From: Glossina fuscipes
Lineage: Eukaryota; Arthropoda; Insecta; Diptera; Glossinidae
DNA length: 64,000 nt
NCBI RefSeq assembly: GCF_014805625.2
Contig: NW_023998457.1
Location: 5,131,553-5,195,552, forward strand
Direction: 5' to 3'
Positions 26,601 to 41,600 of this stretch are shown piece by piece (positions within the stretch are counted from its first letter, which is position 1; every line of letters begins with the position of its first letter). The position numbers and the translations under genes were made by a program. The notes below the pieces were generated by a model, which was given only the letters and a program-made list of their open reading frames with translations, was not told the DNA's origin and made no database searches.

Positions 26601-29600
26601 CCCGCAATCATACACGTTGTAAGGCTACCGAAGGACATGCATCGCTGCTATTGGCACGACGTCATGACATTAGGAAAATTGCTTTAGATCATATGGAAAT
26701 GACATCGATTGTGAATAATACAAAATCGGCGACAGCCTTAGATTTTGTATTCCGTACTGGGATGATATTCTGGAGCGATGTATCAACTCAAAGCATTTAC
26801 AAGTAAGTATTTTTAACACGTAATTGAAAATCGAAAGCTGCTGCCTGCTGCCTGCTGTTGCGCTCGCTCTCTTTTATGAATTCAATTTAATCTTTTTTTT
26901 ATTATACTTGAATATATTGAACTGAGTTGCTCCGCTTTATCTCCTTTTGCATTTTAGAGCTCCAATTGATGAAGGCAATGAGAAAACTGTAGTATTAAAA
27001 GCAAGTAGTGTAACATCAGATGGTTTGGCAGTTGATTGGATTTATAATCATATTTATTTCACTGATACACACAAAGGTACCATTGAATTGACCAATTTTG
27101 ATGGTAATATGGGTAAAGTTTTAATTGAAGATGAACTGGATATACCGCGTTCAATAGCGTTAGATCCAATTGAAGGGTAAGTAGTAGTGTAGGACTCTAG
27201 TAAAACTACAAAAGGCAAAAAAATTATTCTATTAATTTTTTTTTTTTTTTTTTGTTTAGTTGGATGTATTGGTCGGATTGGGGCGCCTCGCCACGTATTG
27301 AACGCGCCGGCATGGATGGTACCCATCGTACTACTATAGTAAATTATGATGTTAAATGGCCGAATGGCATTACATTGGATATGGTACGTAAACGTATTTA
27401 CTGGGTTGATGGCAAATTAAATATTATCTCATCGGCCAATTATGATGGCTCACAACGTCGTCAAATTTTATATTCAACGGAATATTTACGCCATCCATTT
27501 TCAATAACAACATTTGAAGATTACATATATTGGACTGATTGGGATAAGCAAACCGTGTTCAAAGCGAACAAATTCACCGGACAAAACGTCGAAGCTATAA
27601 CAGCAATGCATATGGTAAGTGGAAGTGTTTGCAAAAAAAAAAAACAAAAATTTTCTTTTTTTTAGTGATAAATAATCGAAAAATTCGTAGCTACTTTTAA
27701 AGAAATCTCTTTAATAATCATCACATATCTATACATATTTGTACGAATTGTAAAAGAACTTAATAGTTGCGTTCGTATCGTTTAAACGTTTCAGTCTGAT
27801 GCTAGGTCAGGTTTTTAAAAGGCTCCGCGCATATCATTTTTACGATACATTTTTTGTACTAACTGGCGTAAGTCATCAGCAAATTGCGGTCACCATGTCA
27901 GACCGATCATGCTTTACATGATTCCGATTCTGCCAAATTTTAACTTAAAATTTTATATAAACGAAACGTGAACTTTTTTAAAAGTTCCAAAGCGTAAACT
28001 TTTGTCTTCTCGTCTCGATTTTTGAAACTATGTTCATTCTAATCATAAACGCATGGATGGAGTGTCAAACGAATGAAAAGAGATTAACGACATAAGGCAA
28101 AACGTGCAAACAGACAAACGAATAAGACCACTGCAAGACAATTCCAGTCAATTAAACGACATAAGTACGAACGGACAAAGGGTCAGAGAAACGAATAAGA
28201 CAAGATACCCACTAAAACGACCTGAAATAAATGAAAACGTTTTGAGATATTCTAATGACATAAGCACGGATGATCCGAAGGACGGGCAAGCCAGACCATC
28301 TACTAAGAAGACTAACAAAGACGGAAAACTTTCGAGAAATTCTAACGATATAAGTACTGGTTTGCTAACGGGCATATGAGTAAGACAAGATGACTACTAA
28401 CACGACCAACAATAAATGAAAACCATTGGAGGCAATTCAACGATGGAAGCACTGACGGAGAGACAAACGAATAAAACAAGATACCTACTAACAAGACTAA
28501 AGGTGAATGAAAATCTTTCGAGATATTTTCATTTTATAAGAACGAACTGGCAAACGCCATAGAGCAAAGATACCCACTAACAAGACCAACAATAACTAAC
28601 AATCTTTGGATATGAAATCCTTTCGAGCTATTTTCATGATATGTGAACGAATGGGCAAACGCAATAAGACCGAGTGAAAAGACCAACAATAAGTGAAAAT
28701 CTTTGGAGGCTTTCCAACAATGCAAGTAACAACGGGGAGAGACACGGATAGACGGACGGACAAGTGAATAAAGCAAAACACGCACTAACAAGTATAGAGG
28801 TAAATAAAAACTTTGCGAGATATTTTAAAGCAAGGACGGGCGGACGGATGGATAAACGAACAAGACAACGTACGCACTAACAAGGCCAATAATAAATGAA
28901 AACTTTTGGAGGCAATTCAACGATGTAAGCATGGACAGACAAAGGGATGGAAAAACGATTACACCAATATACGCACTAATAATATGAAGACCTCTCGAGA
29001 CATTTTAAAGTACAAGTTTGGACGGACCGACGGACAATCGAATAAAAGAAGGCCAACAATAAATGAAAACCTTTCGAGACATTTTAGATGTATGAGTTTG
29101 GACGGACCGATGGACAATCGATAACTGAAAACCTTTCGAGACTTTCCAACGATATAAGTACAGACGGAGAGGCGGACCGACAAACGAAGAGCCTTTGCCC
29201 TTTGTGCGAGATGTGTTGTAGCGCCTAGCATATAATAAATAAATCTTATGAATTATTAAGACCTTAAGTCATTACACACGCGTGTACGCATCAAAAGGGG
29301 CCAAAAAAGCACAAACAGATGGGCCGCCATCCATACGCTCATCATCAACATGCATATACTAGGGAACACGTATTTCGAATAGCAAGAGACTCATGCAAAA
29401 CACATTAATTATGCAATAAACGTAAAAGAAAAAATCTTTACAAACACACTACTACTACATACGAAAAGCAAAAAAGATGTTTTTACAAGTTTCAACGAGA
29501 AAAGGGAGAATATTTTTTAATGCATATAACAGCCACAGCAGCATGTGTTGCAAGTGGAAAATTGTATAAAAATTTGTAAAGTGGTCAAGTAACTGTCCAT

Positions 29601-32600
29601 CCAAGATAAAACTTAATTTTTGTAGGAGTATAACTTTGTAGGCTGACGCTAGCAAATAAAAAAAAAGTTCTGCAATATTGATAACTAAGATTTTCATGTA
29701 AGCAGGAGAAGCAGAAGAGAAAAGAAAACATTTACCATATTATTGGGAAAATAAATTTCTATGAATAATGTTTTTTTTTTTTTTGGTTGAACCAGGAGAA
29801 CAATTGGAATTTAAGGTGTAAAGATATTCAAAAAAATTCGTAGACAGATATTGCATAAAAAGGGTTATTAGCCACAAACGTATACATAATTGTCAACGAC
29901 GTTCAAAACTGTTACGGCAAATGCGTTCAGGTGTTGGTGGACCCCCATTATTTGTCTTAATGCAGAAGATCCTTATAAATTTTTCAGAAAATCATTATTT
30001 TTTTTTATTTTATTTAAACTATCTCGTAAAAAGTCACGAATCCTATATAAAAAATGTAGGCGCGGCCAAATTTTAAATGCTCAAAAAACCTTTTTCCTTT
30101 ACTCTGTGACAGTTGTTTACGGCTTTGAGAAATTGAAAGTTTTCAAAAGTCTTCCATTGGACAAAAAGCTTTGGAACAAGAACAAGAATTGTTTTCACAA
30201 TACTAAGAATAAATTAAAAGAGTTAACCTTACCTTAGCAAGAAACGGGCTGTTAACTAACAGTTGCTAGATGTACATTTCTGCGTGTTCCAAGTGAAAGT
30301 ACTATTCAGAATCTTTTGTACTCCCATTTTATTGTCTTTTTCACGTAACACTAACCACTCCGAAGTTAATAATTTCAAACCACCTTAAATTCAATATAGT
30401 AGAGCAGGTGTAAGCCATGCAATTTCGACACATGGTCGACATAAAATTGCAAAAAGTCTAAGGTTTACGCAAGAGTATGTATAAAAGGTGGTGTTTGCAA
30501 GCTTTGCACAAGACGAGTTTTGATCCAGAAAGCAGAAAACCCATTTTACACCAAGCTTGGTTTTTTTCTGCTTAATTCGAAGAAAAGTTTCTCAATAGTT
30601 ACGATATTCATAAGATGCACATGTAACTACGCTGAAGAGTCGGCTAATCGGTTAATATCGACGGTAAAGCTGAATATAACTGACATGTGCGTACGGCTGC
30701 AGCAGCCCTTTCTTAGAGCCAACAACAACAACAACTGCTGATGCTAGTAAACCGCAAACCGGTCTAATAAGGCAAAGCTCGAGCAGATAATCACAAAACT
30801 ATAGTCTGGTACCTCCAGGCAACTGAGCTGAGTTTCTATTTTTATGACGATATCTAAAGAAGTTGTAGGTCGCCCCAAGAGATCAATTGCCTTATTCACA
30901 GGGAATTCACATTTTGCCTAAGGAAATAAGAAAAATATTTGCTACCAATGGTCAATATTTTGAACAAAATATCTCATGTTATTGTGTTTCCCATAGCCCA
31001 TTCAATAAGTACAGAGGATGATATACTCACTGCCACTGTCATTTCTGACAAATTTATGTGATCACACCCTACGCTTGTGGTGCAATGTATATTAAGTTAG
31101 TACGGACATATGTAACACCCACTTTTTATTATACCAATCGATTTAATATCATTTTCTCAATAAATTTAAGCATGTTTGTCCGCCTGTCCGTTTTATTTTC
31201 CAACCTATAGACCGCTATTTTTAATATATTTGGATAAAATATGTTACACCGCCGTTCTTTAGCGTAAGGATAAGCGCTATTGGAAAAGAGTTCGGAACGG
31301 TCCGCTTCTTCGACTACTCCCCATATAACGCCCTATGCTGAAAAATCGTTATATGGAAAAAAATTGCTATTTTCAAAATTTTTTTGGCAAAAGTGACTAA
31401 GTATTAGGATTTCGTCCCTCTAAATTAGCGTGAACATTTTCTGAAAGCCCTCTTATATAACCGATCCTGCGAAATTTGAAGCTTTAAGGCTGGCAAAAAA
31501 AGACTAACTGTTAACTTTTTTGTTATGATTAATAATTTATGATAATAATTTAATGTAAAAATTAAGTGGATCTAAATTGAACCATATGGGTCTGCTTCTT
31601 GGCCCCATTTCATATAAGATACCTCATGAGGAAAAAGACTTTACTTTTAATATTTTATGATCAAAATTAATTCATAGTTGACCAATTGAGCAAAAAAATT
31701 GACGGTTGGATCATAAAGGTGTACTTTCTTTCACTTTAAGTTATATAGACGTCATGAGTACAATTAGCGTAGGGAGTGTAATAGTTGGCGTTGCCCGACT
31801 ATAATATTCTTATTGGGTTTGGGAGAATAAAGTTACATGCAATTTTACAAGAATTTTCGAAAAGCTTTTTATTCCCAACTCCTATTATCCTAGCGAATTG
31901 TAATTATTAAACTACGAACTTTTTGAAAACCTAATAGTTCGCCAACACGTATAAATGGTGACTGAGCTACAGTAAATTGTTAGGTACAGAAATACAGCGT
32001 TGCTTTTTGGTCGGAACATGGTCGTTCGCTGATAACTTCGCTGATTTTTTTATACCCATCACCAAAGAACGAGGGGGAGCAGATTCGTTTTCTCAAAACG
32101 TTTGCAACTCCTAGAAGGACACTTCGGAGATTATATGCATTTGTGATCAGCATCAAATTCTGCGATCTAAGCATGCCCGTCTTTCCGTCTATGTAATTTC
32201 AATTGTTAACATTTTCCTGACCACAAAAACTAAGTTATCGACCAGAAATTTGGCAGTAATATTGGAAATTCTTGCATGCAGGTTGGTATTAGGCTTACCC
32301 ACTGCATCACGTAAAATGAAAGCAGCTTTAAACGTTTAACCTGTAAAGAAGAGAAAAAAATTAGCCACGCCCACCCAGAGTAAGGAAATTTAGTTTGGTC
32401 TTTTTTTTAAGTCATCGGTGATGGTTATAAAAGATTCGGTCACAACCGAATACAATTTTCTTACTCGTTTTAACATATAACGTTTTAATCTCTTTAACGG
32501 AGACATACGGTAATATAATTAATCATTTCAACGACGGCCTCAATGTTTTATACTATAAAATATGAACACATTCGTACATTATAGGTCCATATATATATAC

Positions 32601-35600
32601 ATATATATATATGTATGTATATGTATATACATAAATATTTTCCTTCAATTTATTCTTCGATCGTTTATATTCAAAATTCTTTTTTTTTCCTTTCATTTTT
32701 TTTTCGCTTTCTTTCCGCCTTAACTCTCGACTCAAATGCTATAAATTTCACTGGTTGGTTGGTTATACATGGGGCTCGAAAACTTATGCAAAAAAAACAA
32801 CCAACGTTAATAACAATAACACTAACAACAGTTGCAGCATCCGATGGTTATACATGTATATCATCCGTATCGTCAGCCAGATGGTGAAAATTATTGCCAG
32901 GCTGTTAACGGACATTGTTCACATTTATGTTTGCCAGCGCCGCATATTAATGAGCGTAGTCCACGTATATCGTGCGCTTGTCCCACCGGTCTTAAGCTAA
33001 TGGAGGATGGACAAATGTGTGTCGAAGACCGTAAGTGCATATATAAAACAATTCTTTTTGCTTTACTTTTCCCACAAATTTTACATACATATTTGCTGTT
33101 AAGTCAGTAAGTTAGTGAGAAGAAGAAAAAGAAAAAGAACATGTACCACCAATTTTTAGTAAAATTTAATTTAATTCTTTTCTTTAAAAATTTTTATAAA
33201 TAATTTTTAAATTTCTATTTTACAATTTTTTTTATTATTATCTTTGTTGTTTTTTTTTTTTTTTTATTTATCTATTTATTTTAAATATATTTTATGTTGT
33301 ATAACACAAAAAAAAAACAAAAAAAAAAATTCCCCCGATGACATCGATATGTTGTTTTGTGCCATTCGTGTTTAATATGTGATTGAATGAAAACAAAATT
33401 GAATTGAAATCAATTGAAAATCATATATAGCAACGTATACAGCAAGTTTACCGCAACGGCATAATGTGATCAACATACCAAAGATTAATTTTAATATTCC
33501 CACTTACTCGCCTTTGGATTTAGAACAGGAATCAACAATGTCAACGTCGTCACACTCATCATTATCCGCTTCACATGAATTTGACGTCATATCGTCGTCT
33601 CATAGCCAAATACCTCAAAATGAACACAGAGCCACTGCTAATGACGACACGAATAATGCCACTACTATTACTCATCATATAGTAGAAAACAGCGCGGGTA
33701 TGATTTTCAAGTTATATCTCCACAAAATTTTCAGTTCACAACTAATAATTATGTTTTTGTCCTGTGTATTTGTATGTTTGTGCACGTGTGTGCACGTATG
33801 TAAAAGCATTCAAATTGAGCATTAATTATTTATTATTCACTTATATGTATGTATGTAATTCTATCCTTTGCATTACCGCACAAATAGGTTTTGGTATACA
33901 ATTACTTTTTGGTTTTTTTTTTTTTTTTTCTTGTAACTAAATATGGATGAAAATCATTACAATTCATTCTATTAGTACTTCATCATTCTATAGTTCTATC
34001 CATTCTTTGCTATTATATGAATCGCAATCGATTTTTATGATGAAAAAAGTTAGACTTGGCTTAAGCCGAATCTCTTACTTATTTAAATATAAAAAAGAGA
34101 GAGAAAATCCTTTTATTCCTCATGCCGTTCACAAATTGTATTTTATATATCGTACACTTTATAACATATATATTTTTTAATATGACAGCACCTTATAAGT
34201 AATAACACAAGTGAAAACTTTCCCCATTAGCTTGTATTTGACTATAGAGCGTTGTTGCCTTCATTCGGTGTACTGGCCATCCATTGGATTTAACATATCG
34301 CATATCGTATATTATGGCGGCGTCTTATAAGTAATAATAAAAGTGAAAATTTATTAATTACCGCAAGTAGCTTTTAAGTAGTAAGTAGATATAGAGGGTT
34401 GATGCTTTTATTCGCTGCATTGACTACCCAGCCGATTTTTTGTACCGTATACCGTATATTTTCTGTATAATTTGGCAGCACCTCGTAAGCAACAACACAA
34501 GTGAAAACTTTTAGTTATCACCACTAGCTTACGTACAGTGCTTGACTATAGAGCGCTGTACTCGCTATTCATTGGTTTTGACGTATCGTATATCGTATAT
34601 TTTCTGTACAATTTCGCAGAACCTTATAAGCAAAAATACAAGTGAAAACTTTTAATTAACACCATGATTAGCTTGTGTCTCGATAAAATTTGACGGCGCT
34701 TTATAAATGACAATACAAGCTAAACAAGATAGGAAATACAAAGACCTAAGGGCGAACACCTTTGCATACAGTATGGGGGTACAGCACAAATACTTTCAGT
34801 ACCATATTCCCTTTTATTTATCGTATACCGCATATTTTTTTTATGCAATATGACATTTTGCGGTAAATACTACCATAAACCATATAACAAATGAATTACG
34901 TGAAACTGAAGCTAACTTTAAATTTTCATGAATGGTTTGTGGGTGTCCAACATGGGACTATGAGTGAGAGTAGAAATGCTCTTGCTCGGCTTATCTATCA
35001 CAAATTTGTTTTTACTTAACATATACCGTATATTTTTTATGCATATTGGCAGCATTTTATAAGTGACAATATAAATTAAATAAGATATGAGATACAAGTA
35101 AGTTGACCTAACTTTTAATTAGGTAGCTTTTAATTAGTTTGTATACAGTATGCGACTACGAAGAGAAAAACAGATGCATTTATCCGATGTGTTCATTCCC
35201 AATTTGTCTCTTATTAATTGTATATCGTATAATCCTTATAATATTTGGCAGCACTGTGTAAGTAACTGTGATGACAGGCCAAGAAATAATTTACATACTT
35301 GTGTCCTGGATCAAGCCATCTTTTGTTACATTGTTTGCGATATTTGATTGCCGCAGGGAGCCTTAATCAATGGATATATTTTTTTTAATGCTTATATTTA
35401 TGTCGTAGATATATTCCTAATTTAAATCGCAAGAATTAACAACAATTTATACAAACATAGATATTATTAATTCATTCTATACCTGCCTAACAATTTCAGG
35501 GGAACTTTTAGTACGACCTATACCTGGTTTCCCACACATTATTAGAGAAGAATAACTAAAAATATTATAGGCAGTTGTGGTGCACCATTCGCTACCCTAC

Positions 35601-38600
35601 ATCGATGTACAGGTATTCATATAATAAGGTTCCAAAATCAGGCGTTATATAGGAAGTGGACAAAAGTGCTGTCAAATTTTCAATAAGGCTCTTGCTTAGG
35701 CCACACGGTGCACATATCTCAAAACATCTCAAAAACTGTGGCCGGTATACATGAAAAAGCAACAGACGGACAGATTGAGGGACAACCTAAGCTCGATTAA
35801 GAATATGGAGGAAGGAAAAAATGGAGGGCCTATCCTAAGCGTTTCGGGGTCTTATATATCTTTAAAAATATATTCCTTTATACGACAAATGGGTTAGGAA
35901 ATCAAAAATTTAAAATGAACAATCGAAAGATCTAGAATTTGATTCACGATTACAAGCGACAGCCATATGAACAGGCAAACAGATGCAGTTAAATGCATTT
36001 CGTTATTCGCGTAGATCCGTAATGGCTCTTTTACTTTTTTCTATGCTCTACAGTTTCCATGGACTTGTTAATAGCTTAGTGAATCTAATAATTAAGCTAC
36101 ATACTCTCCCTCTCGTGCAAAGATTATCTTTGCATTGAACTCATCCAAACACACACACACACACACACACACAAGTCTACATACTTATCTTGGCCCATAT
36201 ACGTTACACTATTTATAGTTTCTGAAGCATTGCACTGCATTTAATTGTGACTTGTTCAAACCAAGTTAATGCCATCGGTTTCGTTGAGATAGCACAAACA
36301 CTTTACCACATTCCTGTCGGTGTTGACGTATTTCAATTTTCTTTTTTTTTTCATTTCTAATTTGTGTAATCATTTCAATCTTCTTACTTTTAATACCCAC
36401 AGCCGACAAATGGGAGATGTATTCATTTTATCAAAGCATTTGCAACGGTCAGTTTAGTAGCTCCACACGTTAAGTTTAGTACCTTCACAAGCTGTAGGAA
36501 GCATCGTCTTGATCGCAAAAGTGAAGCTTTTGTTATCAAATTTAGCGCAAATTTTACAAATTCTTGCTCACTAGTTGGTATTAAAAACGGGTCAAATCTA
36601 GTAAATGAGACGTCTGCACTACTCCGTAAGTACCTGCACAATACCTATGTTGTCTTGACAAGCACCCATTTTTCATTCAGAAGCAGTTTCGTAGTAGATC
36701 TAAGCTTGTCTGTCCATCTGTCCTTCTTGTCTTCTTGAGGTACATCCACCTTTTATACACCAGTACAACAAACGTTGCACATTTACTTAAGAAGTGCTAC
36801 CAAATCGTAATAAAAACTTATCGCATAAATGGATCGTATCTTTAGAATCATAGGTCGTCCAAGTCACCAACAGTCCAGTTCTATTTGAGAGTATGATTGA
36901 AAACATATTATGGTAGACATTAATGGATATGCTTCGCTACACTTACCATCGAAAACCTCCCGTTAAAAAATGGAATTAACAAATGGTTCACCCGCCCATT
37001 GCAAAAATTGACTACGCCCTTGCTCTTGCTCTCATTTTCTTGCTATATTTTAGAATATAAATAAACCCCAGCAGAGAAAACAAATGAGAGCGAATATAAT
37101 CCATCACCAGTAACAGACCATGATAGAAAAAAAAACAAAACAAAACAAAATAAAAACAATAGCAACAACAACCACATAATCTTCACATCAAGCAGTAAAA
37201 TAAAAAATAAAAAAGAAAGAGAGAAAAAAAATGTGGGGGATAAATAAAAGAACCCAACGCTAGAGCATTACTTAAACATTATATACGAAAGGAAGAAAGT
37301 TAACTTAACGGTATAAATACCACCCTTGACATAGAATTATTGAGGCAACTTTTTTAGTACAGTAATGAAAAATTCTCGGTATGTATGTGCAAGCAAATAA
37401 ATTGATAGGATAGAGAGAAGTATAAACCAACAATCCTCTTTTATTCATAGAAAACAGATCACAAGTGATTACTTAAAACAAAGAAGGGTGCAGGGGAAAG
37501 CGTTGCGAAACTTTGCGGTTTATAATACTGCGGTGTCGATATTATCACAACAACGAAGAGCTTATTGAAAATTGTGATAGTAACAAAATTACAATAATTA
37601 CAACAATAGCATCGAAAATGAGAAGAATGATAACAATAATCATCATGTACAGCTTGAGGGGAGAGCGAAAGGAAATAAATTTTTCACTTAAATACCTGAA
37701 ATGAAATTCATGGTGAAGTCAAAAGCAGCAACGCAACAACCACTCACTCATTGATAATAAAATAATTGTATAGAAAAAGTGTGCAGTTAAAATGCAAGAA
37801 GAAAAAAAATATTGAGAACAAATAAAAACACTATTATTAAATACCCTACACCATTCAAAAAAAAGTGATGGAAATAATGATCTGATTCGAACCGATCAAA
37901 CGGTCAAAGCAATAATCAAATTTCATCAAAATAATTCGGAAATTGTGGCCTATAGGTTGACTAGACAAAAAAACAAGGCAGACAGCGGGACAGACAAGCT
38001 TGGGCCGAAAAACAAAATGATGCTAGTTCTGAGTATAATAAAAGGCGGGTTTATCCCAAATCCTTCTAGGTGTTGCATAAAACCCGCACAAACTTTAAAA
38101 TACCCACACAACACCTACACAAATAGTGTAGAGTATAAAAATTCATGCCTCATCTGGGAGCTAATAATACTATAATGTATTTCTTGCGCTTATACACGAT
38201 AAGCAATAGAAAAATGGTAGTAGATCTGTGAATGACATTTTCATAATTAATTTTAAAAAAAATTCAATTTCTTTGATTGAATTTATTTATTAAAAATAGA
38301 TTGAATATTATTTTCCACTAATTAGAGCGTCAGTAGCAAGGAATTCCATGAGTGGAAATTGTTAGAAAGTAAAAAAGAAAAAAAGTTGTAGAATTTTCAT
38401 ATTTAACATTTATCATAAAAAACCGGATTAGTCACATAAGAACTTTAAATTTTATAAGAAGTGATCAGTGTTAATAGGAATCAGCGTGAATGAGAAGTGG
38501 ACAGCGTGACTAAGCAGTAATCAGCATAAATACGAAGTCACCAGCATGAATAAGTAGTGATCAACAGTAATAAGAAATGATCGATCTGAATAAAAAATGA

Positions 38601-41600
38601 TCCGCGTAAAGAAGAAGGTATCAGTAAGTGATCAGAATGGATAAGAAATGATCGGTGGGAATAAAAAATGATTAGCACGAATAAAAAGTGATCAGCGTGA
38701 ATAAGAAGCGATCAGCATGAATAAGAAATGATCAGCGCGAATAACTACCGATCAGCATGAATAAGAAATGATCAGCGCGAATAACTACCGATCAGCATGA
38801 GTAAGTAGTGAGCAGTGTTAATACGATGTGAGAAGATGTGTAAGAAGTCTTGATACTACGTCAATTCTGTTGATCTGATTCTGTTGTAAATAGGCAATTC
38901 CAATGTCTTTCTAATGACTTGGAATTGCTCACAATTGGTTAAAATATGTGTCTGTCCGTCTGTACGTTTTCTTGTTTTCAGTCTATAGATCGCAATCTTT
39001 GAGATATTTTGATGACATTTGGTACGCGGACATGTTTTGATCCAAGGGCGAACATTATGGTTCGGATCGCGACATTTTTTCGACCACTTCCCGTATAACG
39101 TCTTACTTTGAATAATTGTAGTAAGTGAAGTGGTGTAGGGTATTAATAACGGGTCCGTTCTTTGCTTTTATTAGCAAAGACAGAGTGGACAACCGGACAG
39201 GTATGTGATAAGACAGGAAAATTTATCAGGAATCTTGTGAGAATACATTTCGTCTCCTATTGTGGCTACTTTTTCCCACATGAACGTAGGCCTGTTTCTT
39301 ATAAAATACAGAGCACGTTGGAATAGAAAAACAGAACAGACGATTGCGCTTCCAAATGTTTAGCCCGCTAAATTAGTTTGGAATCTTGTCAAAATCACGA
39401 AATTAATGCACTCTTATCTTTGCAGAGTAGAAACAATAAAAAAAAAAACAATGTCATCATTCCTTATTAAAACATAAAAATGTCAACATAAATTTCTATT
39501 AACATTTTACTTCGTCTCTGCACTTCCCCTTTTTGCAGCATAGCACAGTTAATCTTTGCTAAACATGCATGTGGATGGATAAAACTCAAGTGCTCTTTTG
39601 CTTGAAAATGAAGTCTTCATTAATTTTTAAAACTCTTATCTGCCCCGAAAATGAAACCGAAATGAAAAGTGAAAAAAAATATTTATATATTTAAATTTTT
39701 AAAGTTTTAAAGAAAAAATACTTGTTCATCAAAATTTATTTCATGGTACTTAATGTTTTCGCCAAATTTGAACAGTAAAAGCTTAATGTTTGCGAACGGG
39801 AGAGTGTTGACTACACAAATGCATCGAGAGGGCAAGACGGACGAACATGCATATCTAGATGAAATAGCACTTGTATCCAACTCCATCGATCCAACTCATT
39901 AACGAATTCATGTTTATGCTTTCAATTACCTCGAAACGTCTTCACCCTAGTGGAAGGTAGCAATTTTAACTTTGGATCCATCAAAGGGTCAAACGGAGCT
40001 AGAGCAGAAAAGTATGGGTCGTAGGCCAAGTGAGTAAGACTCGCGTGTACCAAGCCGGTGTTCGGCGATTCAAATCTCAGTACGGCAGAGCGGTCTTACT
40101 GGCAGCTATAGTGAGTGAGTATAGTGAGAGTTAATCGGTAAAAGCACAATACTCACTGACTGGGTGTAGTTTTCGCGTTTCCCCTTTCTTTCTGACCCTC
40201 AACGTGTTACAAAGCCCCTAAATGACTGCTTATACAAAAGAAAAAGTGTAGTTCAACCAACTCCCTCTTGGGCCTTGAACCAAAACACATCGGTGTACCA
40301 AATTTTTTCAAAACGTCTCAAAAATTACGCCCTGTAAGTTGAACACGAAAAAATGAAGACGGAGAGACAAGCTTAAATCCAAATTGGATGAGAGACGACT
40401 CACCTTTCATTATACCGATCGATTCAGAATCACAAATCGATCTAAGTTTGTCCGTCTATCCGTTAGTCTGTCTTTTTCATCTATTTCGTCCATCACTTCC
40501 CCTATAATAATCAGTTTTTAAAACTCGGTAAATGAATAATTTTAGAGTTTAATGATGAACCGTGCCCAACTACAATTATCTTACTCGTTTTTCTTAATAA
40601 ATACCTAAGCTTTAGTTTGTAACTTCCATTGCAATGTAACGGTTAAGGAAAGCAGTTCTATTATCATATCATCTATTATTTATTTAATATTCACTCACAC
40701 TCTCAATTAAAAAGTTTATCACTGGCATGTATGTGTATGACTAAGTTTCTACTCCCAATAGAACTAATGTTATTGACATTTTACTTCTAAACTCTCTCCC
40801 CCTCCCCGTCGAATTGATCACAAACAAACACACGTGACTGATTGAGGGTTTGGCAGATGAATGATTAACGAAAATTATATAACAGCTTTCTTGTCTGCAT
40901 GATAGTTACAATACAAAACAAAATGAAATATTTACACGATTTCACTTTGATAGACAGAGCAATTAAAAATATACTTTGCACTCTTCTTACATGAATATTC
41001 TCTTTCATCTTTCATTCATTCATTCTCGCATCCATCATCACGCCATCGGTGATACCAAAAGAGTGTTATAACGCAGAATATATATATGACAAAATTTTGG
41101 TGTGTCTGTGTGTTCAAGTATATCAGGTGTATAATTTCTCTCTTCACAAGGGGTATTTTACAATTAAAACTAATTAAAACGTTACAGTGGAACAAGGCCA
41201 AATATTGCGTACCCTACGTCATTTCTAAAGAATTAAAATGTATACTGTGTTGTTGCTGTTGTTAAGGCTTGCATTCTGTAGGAATAGAGTTCGAAAGATG
41301 AACGTATTCCATTCATATTTTTTACATAATTTATTTAGCTGCCGTGTAAGGCCAAGGCGCGCGACCCTTAAGTCGGCCTCAATCCTCGGTGCGATTGACC
41401 TTACTTTACACTTGACAGCAAGACATCGTGTTGTTGCATGGCCGAGCAGATAGGAGTCGTGCTAAACAAGCGGCCCAAGCCCCAGTATGGTTTCACCATT
41501 CTTGGCCGTAGTTAAAATCAGTGCTTGGTCGTTAATGTCATAACATTTTTGGCGGCCACGCGCTGGCCTTTCAGGCGATGGTCGCTCCCTTTCGCTTTCT

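Noticed and set aside
28104..29231. ORFs on both strands in the 90 bp array
   Set aside because: Open only because the repeat unit lacks stops in those frames; copies drift out of frame.
38455..38845. CRISPR-like regular repeat
   Set aside because: The 20-bp units are contiguous with no unique spacers and the genome is eukaryotic; this is a minisatellite.
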